The position numbers were made by a program, and so were the translations under genes. The notes beneath the pieces were generated by a model. The model was not told the DNA's origin. It did not search any database and saw only the letters and a program-made list of their open reading frames with translations. From Desulfobacteraceae bacterium UBA5852 (GTDB lineage Bacteria > Desulfobacterota > Desulfobacteria > Desulfobacterales > UBA5852), in the NCBI GenBank assembly GCA_002432195.1, contig DJGG01000166.1, forward strand, positions 22,174-31,031: a stretch of 8,858 nucleotides of DNA, given 5' to 3'. Shown here in pieces: positions 1 to 5,456 of the stretch (position 1 is the first letter of the stretch; each line of letters opens with the position of its first letter).

Positions 1-11
1 GGGGGTGGGGG

Positions 12-57
12 GTTGCGCTCCCAGGGAACGGGCAAAACTCGCCCTCAAGAGCGCAAC
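12..57. repeat. Nested inverted repeat, possible structured RNA or protein site
   Basis: GTTGCGCTC at 12-20 is perfectly complementary to GAGCGCAAC at 49-57. Inside it GGGC (30-33) can pair with GCCC (41-44) around a 7-nt loop. The result is a two-tier hairpin with an internal loop. No T-run follows on either strand, so it is not a standard intrinsic terminator. Function unknown. Confidence 0.45.
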
Positions 58-61
58 AGCC

Positions 62-70
62 TGTGGATAA
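62..70 (-). promoter_or_regulatory. DnaA-box-like 9-mer
   Basis: TGTGGATAA here is the exact complement of TTATCCACA, the consensus high-affinity DnaA box. It is a single site without a visible cluster or AT-rich unwinding element, so it is not evidence of an origin by itself. A second exact copy in the opposite orientation lies at 1687-1695. Confidence 0.35.
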
Positions 71-153
71 ACTGCGTTTCAGGCCGAAAGGCGGCGTTGC
101 GACCCTCGGGAAAATGCTCACTACCCCTTATGGTTGCTCCGCTTTTCCCAGCG

Positions 154-184
154 GGCCGGGGCCTGGGATGGGAGCCCCCCGGCC
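154..184 (+). terminator. GC-rich hairpin, weak terminator candidate
   Basis: GGCCGGGG (154-161) pairs perfectly with CCCCGGCC (177-184), with a 15-nt loop that can pair further. On the plus strand only TTTC follows, and on the minus strand (the arsM direction) there is no T-run. It could end transcription weakly or simply be a stable structure. Confidence 0.25.
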
Positions 185-246
185 TTTCACCGCAACCACA
201 CTGCAAAGGGACAAACCAGTAAGGGCTATATTTCCGGGACACAACA

Positions 247-1050
247 CTAGGCCCGGGGCTTGCGGGCCTCGATGGCGGCGGAGGCCACCCGGTCTTCGAT
301 GCCGCTGCCCGGGAACCACTCCTGGATGATGCCGCGGCTTTCGGGGCGCACGGTGACGCGGACCTCCTCGAAGCCGCAATCGGTGAGGGTCTGTTCGAGA
401 TCCGCCACCTGGGCGGCTCCGGCCACGCAGCCGGCGATGAGGTCGAGTTGGGCCTGGACCTCCGGGGGCAAGGGGCCTAAAGCCACAACGTCGCTAACGG
501 CCAGGCGCCCCCCGGGCTTGAGCACCCGGAAGGCTTCCCGGAAGACCGCCGGCTTGTCCGGGGAGAGGTTGATCACGCAGTTGGAGAGGATCACGTCCAC
601 GCTGGCGTCGGCCACGGGGAGGTGCTCGATCTCCCCTAAACGGAACTCCACGTTGGGCATGGCGGCTTGGGCGGCATTGGCCCGGGCCTTGGCCACCATG
701 TCGGGGGTCATGTCCACGCCGATCACCCGGCCCTCCGGTCCCACCCGGCGGGCCGCCAGGAAGGCATCGAAGCCCGCTCCGGCCCCGAGATCGAGGACCG
801 TCTCCCCGGGCTGGATGGCGGCCAGGGTCTGAGGGTTGCCGCACCCCAGCCCCAGGTTGGCCCCTTCGGGGACGGCGGCCAGGTCCTCTTTCCCGTAACC
901 CAACGCTTCCGTATAGCGTTCCAACACCGGGGCGCCGCCGCAGCCGCAGCCGGATGAGCCGCCGCAGCAGCCCGTGCTTCGGCCGCTGGCCACCTGGCTG
1001 TAACGGGTGCGCACGGCCTGGCGGATGGTTTCCTGTTTTGTGGCGTCCAT
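247..1050 (-). CDS. arsM: Arsenite S-adenosylmethionine methyltransferase
   Basis: Cytosolic enzyme that methylates trivalent arsenic using S-adenosylmethionine. The 267-residue product carries a class I SAM-binding motif, LDLGAGAGFDAF, at 86-97, an acidic residue after the second strand (GVD, 111-113) and a post-I motif LKPGGRLAVSD at 177-187. The cysteines that define ArsM are present: Cys70 in LGLGCGNP, Cys158 in SNCVINLSP and Cys208 in AGCVAGA, corresponding to the three As(III)-binding cysteines of characterised algal ArsM. An additional N-terminal cluster (Cys28, 29, 35, 37) is common in bacterial ArsM. The ATG at 1050 was chosen because AAGGAG lies 7 nt upstream (1063-1058). The frame is open to a TTG at 1107 touching the arsR stop, but that extension is basic and unlike the family. 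It is the second gene of an arsR-arsM unit, 53 nt after arsR. Family assignment is secure; activity is inferred. Confidence 0.93.
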   Translation of the reverse strand: MDATKQETIRQAVRTRYSQVASGRSTGCCGGSSGCGCGGAPVLERYTEALGYGKEDLAAVPEGANLGLGCGNPQTLAAIQPGETVLDLGAGAGFDAFLAARRVGPEGRVIGVDMTPDMVAKARANAAQAAMPNVEFRLGEIEHLPVADASVDVILSNCVINLSPDKPAVFREAFRVLKPGGRLAVSDVVALGPLPPEVQAQLDLIAGCVAGAAQVADLEQTLTDCGFEEVRVTVRPESRGIIQEWFPGSGIEDRVASAAIEARKPRA

Positions 1051-1103
1051 GGGAGGTCTCCTTTTTGGGGGCCGGCGGCGCGTCCCGTGACGTTCGCCAC
1101 CGG

Positions 1104-1421
1104 TCAATAGGTGAAGAAATCCTTCAATTCGTTGAGGATCTCCGGGTCCACCCAGCAGGCGATCTTCTGGCCTTCCCGGCGGGTGCGGATGATCCCGGCC
1201 CGGCGCAGTTCCTTGATATGGTGGGAGACCGTGGACGGCACGATGTCCAGCTCCCGGCCCAGGTCCCCCACGTAGGCGCTGCTTTCGGGGTCCACGAGAC
1301 TCACCGTGCCCGGGGCGCAGCAGGTGGTGAGGCGCCGGAAGATCGTCAGGCGGTGAGGGTTGGAGAGGGCCTTGAAGATCTCGGCGTAGCGGTCGAGTTT
1401 TTCAGTTGGATTGTTCGACAT
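1104..1421 (-). CDS. arsR: ArsR/SmtB-family metalloregulatory repressor
   Basis: A 105-residue winged-helix repressor, expected to leave its operator when it binds As(III) or a related metal. The DNA-binding part includes ALSNPHRLTIFRRL (18-31), the recognition helix region PSTVSHHIKELRRAGI (62-77) and a wing ending in GQKIACWVDPE (84-94). Ligand cysteines are Cys34 and Cys35 in TTCCAPG, at the end of the helix after the LTIFRRL segment. Cys89 is in the wing. Many relatives have a further cysteine just before the VGDL segment, but here that position reads SSAYVGDL. The ATG at 1421 has no Shine-Dalgarno sequence, and the predicted start of transcription is 1-2 nt upstream, so the gene is probably read from a leaderless mRNA. 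It heads the arsR-arsM unit, and the dyad over its own promoter indicates autoregulation. The inducer is inferred from the arsM neighbour. Confidence 0.9.
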   Translation of the reverse strand: MSNNPTEKLDRYAEIFKALSNPHRLTIFRRLTTCCAPGTVSLVDPESSAYVGDLGRELDIVPSTVSHHIKELRRAGIIRTRREGQKIACWVDPEILNELKDFFTY

Positions 1422-1444
1422 GTTTCGAACTATACAATCGAACC
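1422..1444. promoter_or_regulatory. Putative ArsR operator dyad
   Basis: GTTTCGA (1422-1428) and TCGAACC (1438-1444) form an inverted repeat matching at 6 of 7 positions, separated by 9 bp. It covers the -10 element of the arsR promoter and abuts the ATG. A dyad of this size over the promoter is the normal arrangement for ArsR-family autorepression. Confidence 0.6.
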
Positions 1445-1456
1445 CCGGGCTGTCAA
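1429..1456 (-). promoter_or_regulatory. Sigma-70 type promoter of arsR-arsM
   Basis: Read on the minus strand, TTGACA (1456-1451, perfect -35) is followed after 16 bp by TATAGT (1434-1429, 5 of 6 for the -10). Transcription should begin around 1422-1423, directly at the arsR ATG at 1421, leaving essentially no 5' leader. Confidence 0.7.
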
Positions 1457-1586
1457 GGGCCGATTTCGCCAGGCTGGCATGATTTTCGCTCCCTATCCGG
1501 CAGCGCCAGGGGCCTTTGGGGCCCCAGGGCGCCGTCGGCGGTTGGCGGGAGCCGCTTAGCCGCTTTCCGCGGGACGGCGGCGGAGT

Positions 1587-1645
1587 GTTACATTTTTACC
1601 CCTCAGGGGGGGTATAAAATCCCAGGTGTGTTTACAAATTACCCG
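1587..1645. promoter_or_regulatory. AT-rich repeats and dyad upstream of the kinase, likely activator sites
   Basis: Two related sequences, GTTACATTTTTACCCC (1587-1602) and GTTTACAAATTACCCG (1630-1645), lie in the same orientation about 43-44 bp, or four helical turns, apart. The first also forms an imperfect palindrome with what follows: TTTTACCCC (1594-1602) against GGGGGTATAAAA (1608-1619). They lie roughly 25-95 bp upstream of the -24/-12 element, where enhancer sites of a sigma-54 activator such as the adjacent response regulator would be expected. Binding is inferred. Confidence 0.4.
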
Positions 1646-1667
1646 GTTTCGGTTAGGGTGAGGTACG

Positions 1668-1683
1668 CGGCACCCTTGATGCT
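1668..1683 (+). promoter_or_regulatory. Sigma-54 (-24/-12) promoter for the two-component operon
   Basis: The sequence CGGCACCCTTGATGCT has the invariant GG (1669-1670) and GC (1681-1682) exactly 10 bp apart. It matches GGCAC fully in the -24 part and has ATGCT for TTGCW at -12. Predicted transcription start is about 1694, 50 nt before the kinase ATG. ZraS/ZraR-type operons are typically sigma-54 dependent and autoactivated, which fits. Confidence 0.6.
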
Positions 1684-1686
1684 TGT

Positions 1687-1695
1687 TTATCCACA
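1687..1695 (+). promoter_or_regulatory. DnaA-box-like 9-mer at the kinase promoter
   Basis: An exact TTATCCACA, the consensus DnaA box, sits between the -12 element and the predicted start of the kinase operon. It overlaps the first bases of the hairpin at 1693-1716. It may be a coincidence or a DnaA regulatory site. Confidence 0.35.
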
Positions 1696-1716
1696 GCCGG
1701 TTGACCCCCCGGCTGT
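1693..1716 (+). terminator. Leader stem-loop followed by T-run before the kinase gene
   Basis: ACAGCCGG (1693-1700) is perfectly complementary to CCGGCTGT (1709-1716), with an 8-nt loop. The last stem T is followed by three more T (1717-1719). The predicted sigma-54 transcript starts at about 1694, so the stem-loop would form the very 5' end of that mRNA, where it could protect it. For transcripts arriving from further upstream it could act as a weak intrinsic terminator. Either role is inferred. Confidence 0.4.
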
Positions 1717-1743
1717 TTTGTGCAACGGCGGAAGGGACCCTGC

Positions 1744-3552
1744 ATGGCCTTTCGGTTCCGATTTCAGCGTCCCCGACCGGTCCGGGGCGCCTCCTACTCC
1801 CCCTGGCTGATCCTGGGGGTCGTGGCGGTGCTCCTGGTGGTGGTGGCGGCCCAGGCCGTCGAGAACATCAACCGCGAAAAACAGGTCATGTCGAAGATCC
1901 TGGCCGAAAAGGGCGCGGCCCTCATCCGGGCCGTGGAGGCCGGGGCCCGCACGGGCATGATGGGCATGCTGTGGGGGGGCGACCAGGTGCAGATGCTCGT
2001 GGAGGAAACCGCCCGCCTGCCGGACGTGCTCTACCTGGCGGTGACCGACGCCGCCGGGCGCATCCTGGCCCACAACGACCGCTCCCGCTTAGGGGAAGCC
2101 TTCCCCACGGCCTTCTCCATGGAGCGCCTGCGGGGGGAGCACACCCTCCACTGGCACCTGGTGGGCCTGGAGGATGGCCGCCGGGCCTTCGAGGTCTACC
2201 GGCAATTCCAACCCATTTCCAACGCGGAATTCCGCCGGCGCCGGGGCGGGCGGACGGTGCCGGGGCGCATGGGCGGTCCGGGGCGGCCCTCCTGGTGCCT
2301 GCCCGAGGAGTGCGGCGGTGCTCCCGCAGCCATCTTCATCGGCCTGGACGTGGCCCCTTTCGAAGCGGCCCGGCGGGTGGACATGCGCAACACCCTGGTG
2401 ATTTCGGCGGTCCTGCTCCTGCTGGGGGTGGGCAGCTTCGGCTTCATGTTGCTGGCCCACCATTACCGCGCCGCCCGGCGCCAACTCCAGGACACCAGCG
2501 CTTTTGCCGACGAGGTGGTTTCCAACCTTCCGGTGGGGCTGATTGCCACCGATGCCGCGGGGCGCATCGCCTTTCTCAACGAAGCCGCCGAGCGGATCAC
2601 GCGCCTGCGCTCCGAGGCCGTGCGCGGCAAGGACCCCGGGGAGGTCCTGCCCGCCCACTGGTGCGGCCTGCGGGAAGCCCTGGAACAGGGGACACCGGTG
2701 ATCGAGCAGGAGATGGAGTGCCGTTTCGCGGACGGGCAGCCGGTGCCGGTGAGCATCAGTGCCGCGCGGATCGTCAACGAGGAGGGGGGCTTCGTGGGCC
2801 ACCTCCTGATCCTGCGGGATCTCGGGGAGGTGCGCCGGCTCCAGCAGGAGATCCGGCGCCAGGAGAAGCTCGCGGCCCTGGGAAGTCTGTCGGCCGGCGT
2901 GGCCCACGAGATCCGCAACCCCTTGAGCTCCATCAAGGGGCTGGCGGCCTATTTCGGGGCCAAGTTCCCCACGGGCAGCGAGGACCGGCAGGCGGCGGAC
3001 GTGATGATCGGCGAGGTGGAGCGGCTCAACCGGGTGGTATCGGAACTGCTGGAGTTCGCCCGGCCGTCCGACCTGAACTTCCAGACCGCGGAGGTCAACG
3101 CCATCCTGGAGCATTCCCTCAAGCTCATCCAGCCGGACGCGGCCGCCCAGGGGGTGCGGGTGGACTTCCAGCCCGGCCCGGGGCTGGCCGCCAGCCCCCT
3201 CGATCCGGACCGTTTCGTCCAGGCGCTCCTCAACCTCTACCTGAACGCCCTCCAGGCCATGGCCCCCGGCGGTGTCCTCACGGTGCGCAGCGGGCCGGGG
3301 CCCGGCGGCGGCCCGCGGGTGGAGATCCAGGACACCGGCACGGGCATCCCGCCCGAGGAACGGGAGAAGATCTTCGACCCCTACTTCACCACCAAGCCCA
3401 CCGGCACCGGCCTGGGGCTGGCCATCGTCCACAAGATCATCGAGGCCCACGGCGGGCGCATCGCCGTGGACAGCCGGCGGGGCGGGGGCACGGCCATCAC
3501 CGTCGACCTGCCGGGCGACCAGGGCCGCACACCGGCCCCGGGGGAACCATGA
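1744..3552 (+). CDS. Membrane-bound sensor histidine kinase, ZraS/HydH-like
   Basis: A 602-residue inner-membrane kinase, partner of the following sigma-54 activator. Helix 1 spans about 19-38 and helix 2 about 217-238, enclosing a periplasmic sensor of roughly 175 residues. A PAS-like domain follows (about 250-365). The phosphoacceptor His388 is in HEIRNPLSSIKG, and the ATPase has the N box (LLNLYLNALQAM, Asn501), G1 (DTGTGIP, 530-536), F box (FDPYFTTKPTGTG) and G2 (GLGLA). All catalytic motifs are intact. The sensor has an Arg/Gly/Pro-rich stretch (164-182) followed by Cys185 and Cys190, a possible metal or redox site. The ATG at 1744 has GAAGGG 7 nt upstream; a GTG at 1720 lies just after the leader hairpin and lacks a proper ribosome-binding site. 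The stop overlaps the regulator start. The signal is unknown; zinc, lead or envelope stress would be the family precedent. Confidence 0.93.
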   Translation: MAFRFRFQRPRPVRGASYSPWLILGVVAVLLVVVAAQAVENINREKQVMSKILAEKGAALIRAVEAGARTGMMGMLWGGDQVQMLVEETARLPDVLYLAVTDAAGRILAHNDRSRLGEAFPTAFSMERLRGEHTLHWHLVGLEDGRRAFEVYRQFQPISNAEFRRRRGGRTVPGRMGGPGRPSWCLPEECGGAPAAIFIGLDVAPFEAARRVDMRNTLVISAVLLLLGVGSFGFMLLAHHYRAARRQLQDTSAFADEVVSNLPVGLIATDAAGRIAFLNEAAERITRLRSEAVRGKDPGEVLPAHWCGLREALEQGTPVIEQEMECRFADGQPVPVSISAARIVNEEGGFVGHLLILRDLGEVRRLQQEIRRQEKLAALGSLSAGVAHEIRNPLSSIKGLAAYFGAKFPTGSEDRQAADVMIGEVERLNRVVSELLEFARPSDLNFQTAEVNAILEHSLKLIQPDAAAQGVRVDFQPGPGLAASPLDPDRFVQALLNLYLNALQAMAPGGVLTVRSGPGPGGGPRVEIQDTGTGIPPEEREKIFDPYFTTKPTGTGLGLAIVHKIIEAHGGRIAVDSRRGGGTAITVDLPGDQGRTPAPGEP

Positions 3553-4925
3553 GCCCAGACCCTGCGCCCCATATCCTGGTGGTGGACGACGACCCGGGTC
3601 ACCTCACCGCCCTGAAGACCATCATCAAGAGCTGGGGCTACCGCGTGGACGGCGTGGACGACGGCGCCGCGGCCGTGGAGCGGGTGCGCGAGACCCCCTA
3701 CGACCTGGTCCTGATGGACGTGCGCATGGCCCACATGAGCGGGCTGGAGGCCCTCAAGCGGATCAGGGGCTACAACCCCGCCATCCCGGTGCTCATCATG
3801 ACGGCCTACTCCTCGGTGGCCACGGCCGTGGAGGCCCTGAAGGCCGGGGCTTACGACTACCTCACCAAGCCCCTGGACTACGAGGTGCTCAAGCTCGGCA
3901 TCGAGCGCGCCCGGGACCACTCCGGGCTCAAGTCGGAAAACCAGGCCCTGAAGGCCGAGCTGCGGGCGGCTTTCGATCTCCAGAACATCGTGGGCAAGAG
4001 TCCGGCGATGGTGGAGCTCATCGACATGGTGGCCCAGGTGGCCCCCTCCGAGGCCACGGTCCTGATCACCGGCGAGAGCGGCACGGGCAAGGAGCTCATC
4101 GCCCGCGCGCTGCACGTCAACAGCGGCCGCCGGGACAAGCCCTTCGTGGTGGTCAACTGCGCCGCCCTCACCGAAACCCTGCTGGAATCCGAGCTTTTCG
4201 GCCACGAGCGGGGGGCCTTCACCGGGGCCGACCGGCGGCGGGAAGGCCGCTTCATGCAGGCCCACCAGGGGACGGTCTTCCTGGACGAGATCGGCGAGAT
4301 GTCCCCCTCCATGCAGGCCAGGCTCCTGCGGGTGATCCAGGAGCGCGAGATCCAGCGGGTGGGGGGCACCGAGGTCCTGGAGGTGGACGTGCGCATCCTG
4401 GCGGCCACCCACCGGGACCTGGCCGCGGAGGTGGCCGCCGGCCGCTTCCGGGAGGACCTTTTCTACCGCCTCAACGTGGTGGCCCTCAAGGTGCCCCCCC
4501 TGCGGGCGCGGCGGGACGACATCCCCTTGCTGGCGGCGCATTTCCTGGCCCGGTACGCGGCCAGGAACCGCAAGGCCGTGCGCGGTTTCGCCCCCCGGGC
4601 CATGGACCTGCTCCTGCGCCACGGGTGGCCGGGCAACGTGCGGGAGCTGGAGAACGCCGTGGAGCGGGCGGTGATCCTGCTCGCCGGCGACTACGTTTCG
4701 GCCAAGGAGCTGCCCCTGAGCATCACGGCGGCCCCGGGGGCGGCGCCTGCCGGGGATCCGCCGGCGGCGGTCCCCGACGGCGGCCGCACCCTCCAGGACA
4801 TCGAACGGGACGCCATCCTGGCCACCCTGCAGCTCACCGAGGGCAACAAGAGCAAGGCGGCGGAAAAACTGGGCATCACCCGCAAGACCCTGTACAAGAA
4901 GCTCAAGACCTACGGTGAGGAGTAG
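3549..4925 (+). CDS. Sigma-54-dependent response regulator, NtrC/ZraR-like
   Basis: A 458-residue transcription activator. The receiver domain (about 8-120) has the acidic pocket Asp13-15, phosphoacceptor Asp57 in LVLMDVRM, Thr85 and Lys107. The AAA+ domain follows (about 145-385), with Walker A GESGTGKE (175-182), the sigma-54 contact loop GAFTGA (222-227), Walker B VFLDEIGE (243-250) and the arginine-containing segment FREDLFYRLNV. GWPGNVRELENAVERAV (359-375) ends the AAA+ part. A Fis-type helix-turn-helix closes the protein (about 417-455, NKSKAAEKLGITRKTLYKKL). Every residue needed for phosphorylation, ATP hydrolysis and sigma-54 contact is present. Its ATG overlaps the kinase stop as ATGA, so the pair should be translationally coupled. 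Likely targets are its own -24/-12 promoter at 1668-1683 and hence the downstream genes. The reading frame is also open far upstream through the kinase gene, but that part is out of frame with the kinase and spurious. Confidence 0.95.
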   Translation: MSPDPAPHILVVDDDPGHLTALKTIIKSWGYRVDGVDDGAAAVERVRETPYDLVLMDVRMAHMSGLEALKRIRGYNPAIPVLIMTAYSSVATAVEALKAGAYDYLTKPLDYEVLKLGIERARDHSGLKSENQALKAELRAAFDLQNIVGKSPAMVELIDMVAQVAPSEATVLITGESGTGKELIARALHVNSGRRDKPFVVVNCAALTETLLESELFGHERGAFTGADRRREGRFMQAHQGTVFLDEIGEMSPSMQARLLRVIQEREIQRVGGTEVLEVDVRILAATHRDLAAEVAAGRFREDLFYRLNVVALKVPPLRARRDDIPLLAAHFLARYAARNRKAVRGFAPRAMDLLLRHGWPGNVRELENAVERAVILLAGDYVSAKELPLSITAAPGAAPAGDPPAAVPDGGRTLQDIERDAILATLQLTEGNKSKAAEKLGITRKTLYKKLKTYGEE

Positions 4926-4950
4926 TCGCCGCGCGGCCGCGGATTCCGCC

Positions 4951-5421
4951 ATGACCCTGGTGAACTTCAAGCCGGCGGTGCCGGTGACCTGGCTGCTGGC
5001 TCTGGCCGGAACCCTCTGGGCTGCGGCCGGGCTCCTCCTGGGACGGCTGGCCGTTACCTGGCTGCGGCCCCTGCCCCTTGGTCGGGCCCTGGTCCTGGGG
5101 GCTCTGGGTCTGGCCCTGGCCGTGGGAAGCCACCGCTGGCTCTTCCGGGGGCTGGCCCGGCGCAACATCGCGCGCATCGGCCGTTACGCGGACAAGGGCT
5201 GCCTGTTTGCCTTCCAGGCCTGGCGCAGCTACCTGGTGATCGCCCTGATGGTTGCCCTGGGGGTGGCCTTGCGGCACTCGGCCCTGCCCCGGGAGGGGCT
5301 GGCGGTGCTCTATATCGCCATGGGGGGCGCCCTGGCGCTGGGGAGCCTGGCCTATTACCGCCACCTGTGGAGGCGCCGCCAGGGCCAGGACCCGCTGAAC
5401 AACGAACCACCCGGGAGCTGA
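4951..5421 (+). CDS. Small four-helix membrane protein of unknown function
   Basis: The 156-residue product has four hydrophobic stretches, at about 11-38, 45-65, 94-109 and 117-137. Basic or polar connections lie between them (RGLARRNIARIGRYADKG, 66-83), and the C-terminal tail (139-156) is hydrophilic and Arg-rich. By the positive-inside rule the 66-90 loop and both ends probably face the cytoplasm. I recognise no catalytic motif and no family. The start is uncertain: the ATG at 4951 is preferred although its ribosome-binding site is poor. A GTG at 4915 would overlap the regulator gene by 11 nt. It follows the regulator by 25 nt and precedes the flavoenzyme by 35 nt, so it is probably co-transcribed with the two-component system and may be part of the response or an accessory sensor component. 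That role is inference from position only. Confidence 0.75.
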   Translation: MTLVNFKPAVPVTWLLALAGTLWAAAGLLLGRLAVTWLRPLPLGRALVLGALGLALAVGSHRWLFRGLARRNIARIGRYADKGCLFAFQAWRSYLVIALMVALGVALRHSALPREGLAVLYIAMGGALALGSLAYYRHLWRRRQGQDPLNNEPPGS

Positions 5422-5456
5422 CGCCCGGTACCGCTTGCATGCGTTGGAGGAACCCC

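Larger units (their letters stand above)
1..246. other. Intergenic region downstream of arsM, no convincing gene
   Basis: This stretch lies beyond the arsM stop codon and reaches the window edge. The open frames inside it are short, lack ribosome-binding sites and have compositions that resemble no protein family I know. It is less uniformly GC-rich than the neighbouring genes. It contains a 9-bp inverted repeat (12-20 with 49-57), a DnaA-box 9-mer (62-70), a small GCC-GAAA-GGC hairpin (83-92) and a strong GC hairpin (154-184). It could be an untranslated or RNA-coding region, or the 3' end of arsM transcription. I cannot match it to a known RNA family. Confidence 0.6.

Noticed and set aside
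1051..1107. Extended N-terminus of ArsM starting at TTG 1107
   Set aside because: It would add 19 Arg/Pro-rich residues unlike the family and bypass the strong ribosome-binding site before the ATG at 1050.
1587..1618. Sigma-70 promoter for the kinase using TATAAA at 1613-1618
   Set aside because: No acceptable -35 at 16-18 bp; the nearest GTTACA is 20 bp away. The AT-rich block fits better as an activator or operator site.
1594..1619. Intrinsic terminator at the ACCCC-TCA-GGGG hairpin
   Set aside because: The stem is short and neither strand has a T-run directly after it.
1683..4925. A 1080-codon plus-strand open frame spanning the kinase and regulator genes
   Set aside because: Its first part is out of frame with the well-supported kinase and has a Gly/Pro/Arg-rich composition typical of GC-rich shadow frames. 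Only 3549-4925 is the real regulator.
3381..5177. Long minus-strand open frame antisense to the regulator
   Set aside because: It is antisense to strongly motif-supported coding sequence and has no recognisable domain or ribosome-binding site. High GC at third codon positions explains the openness. The same applies to 2089-3450 on the minus strand.
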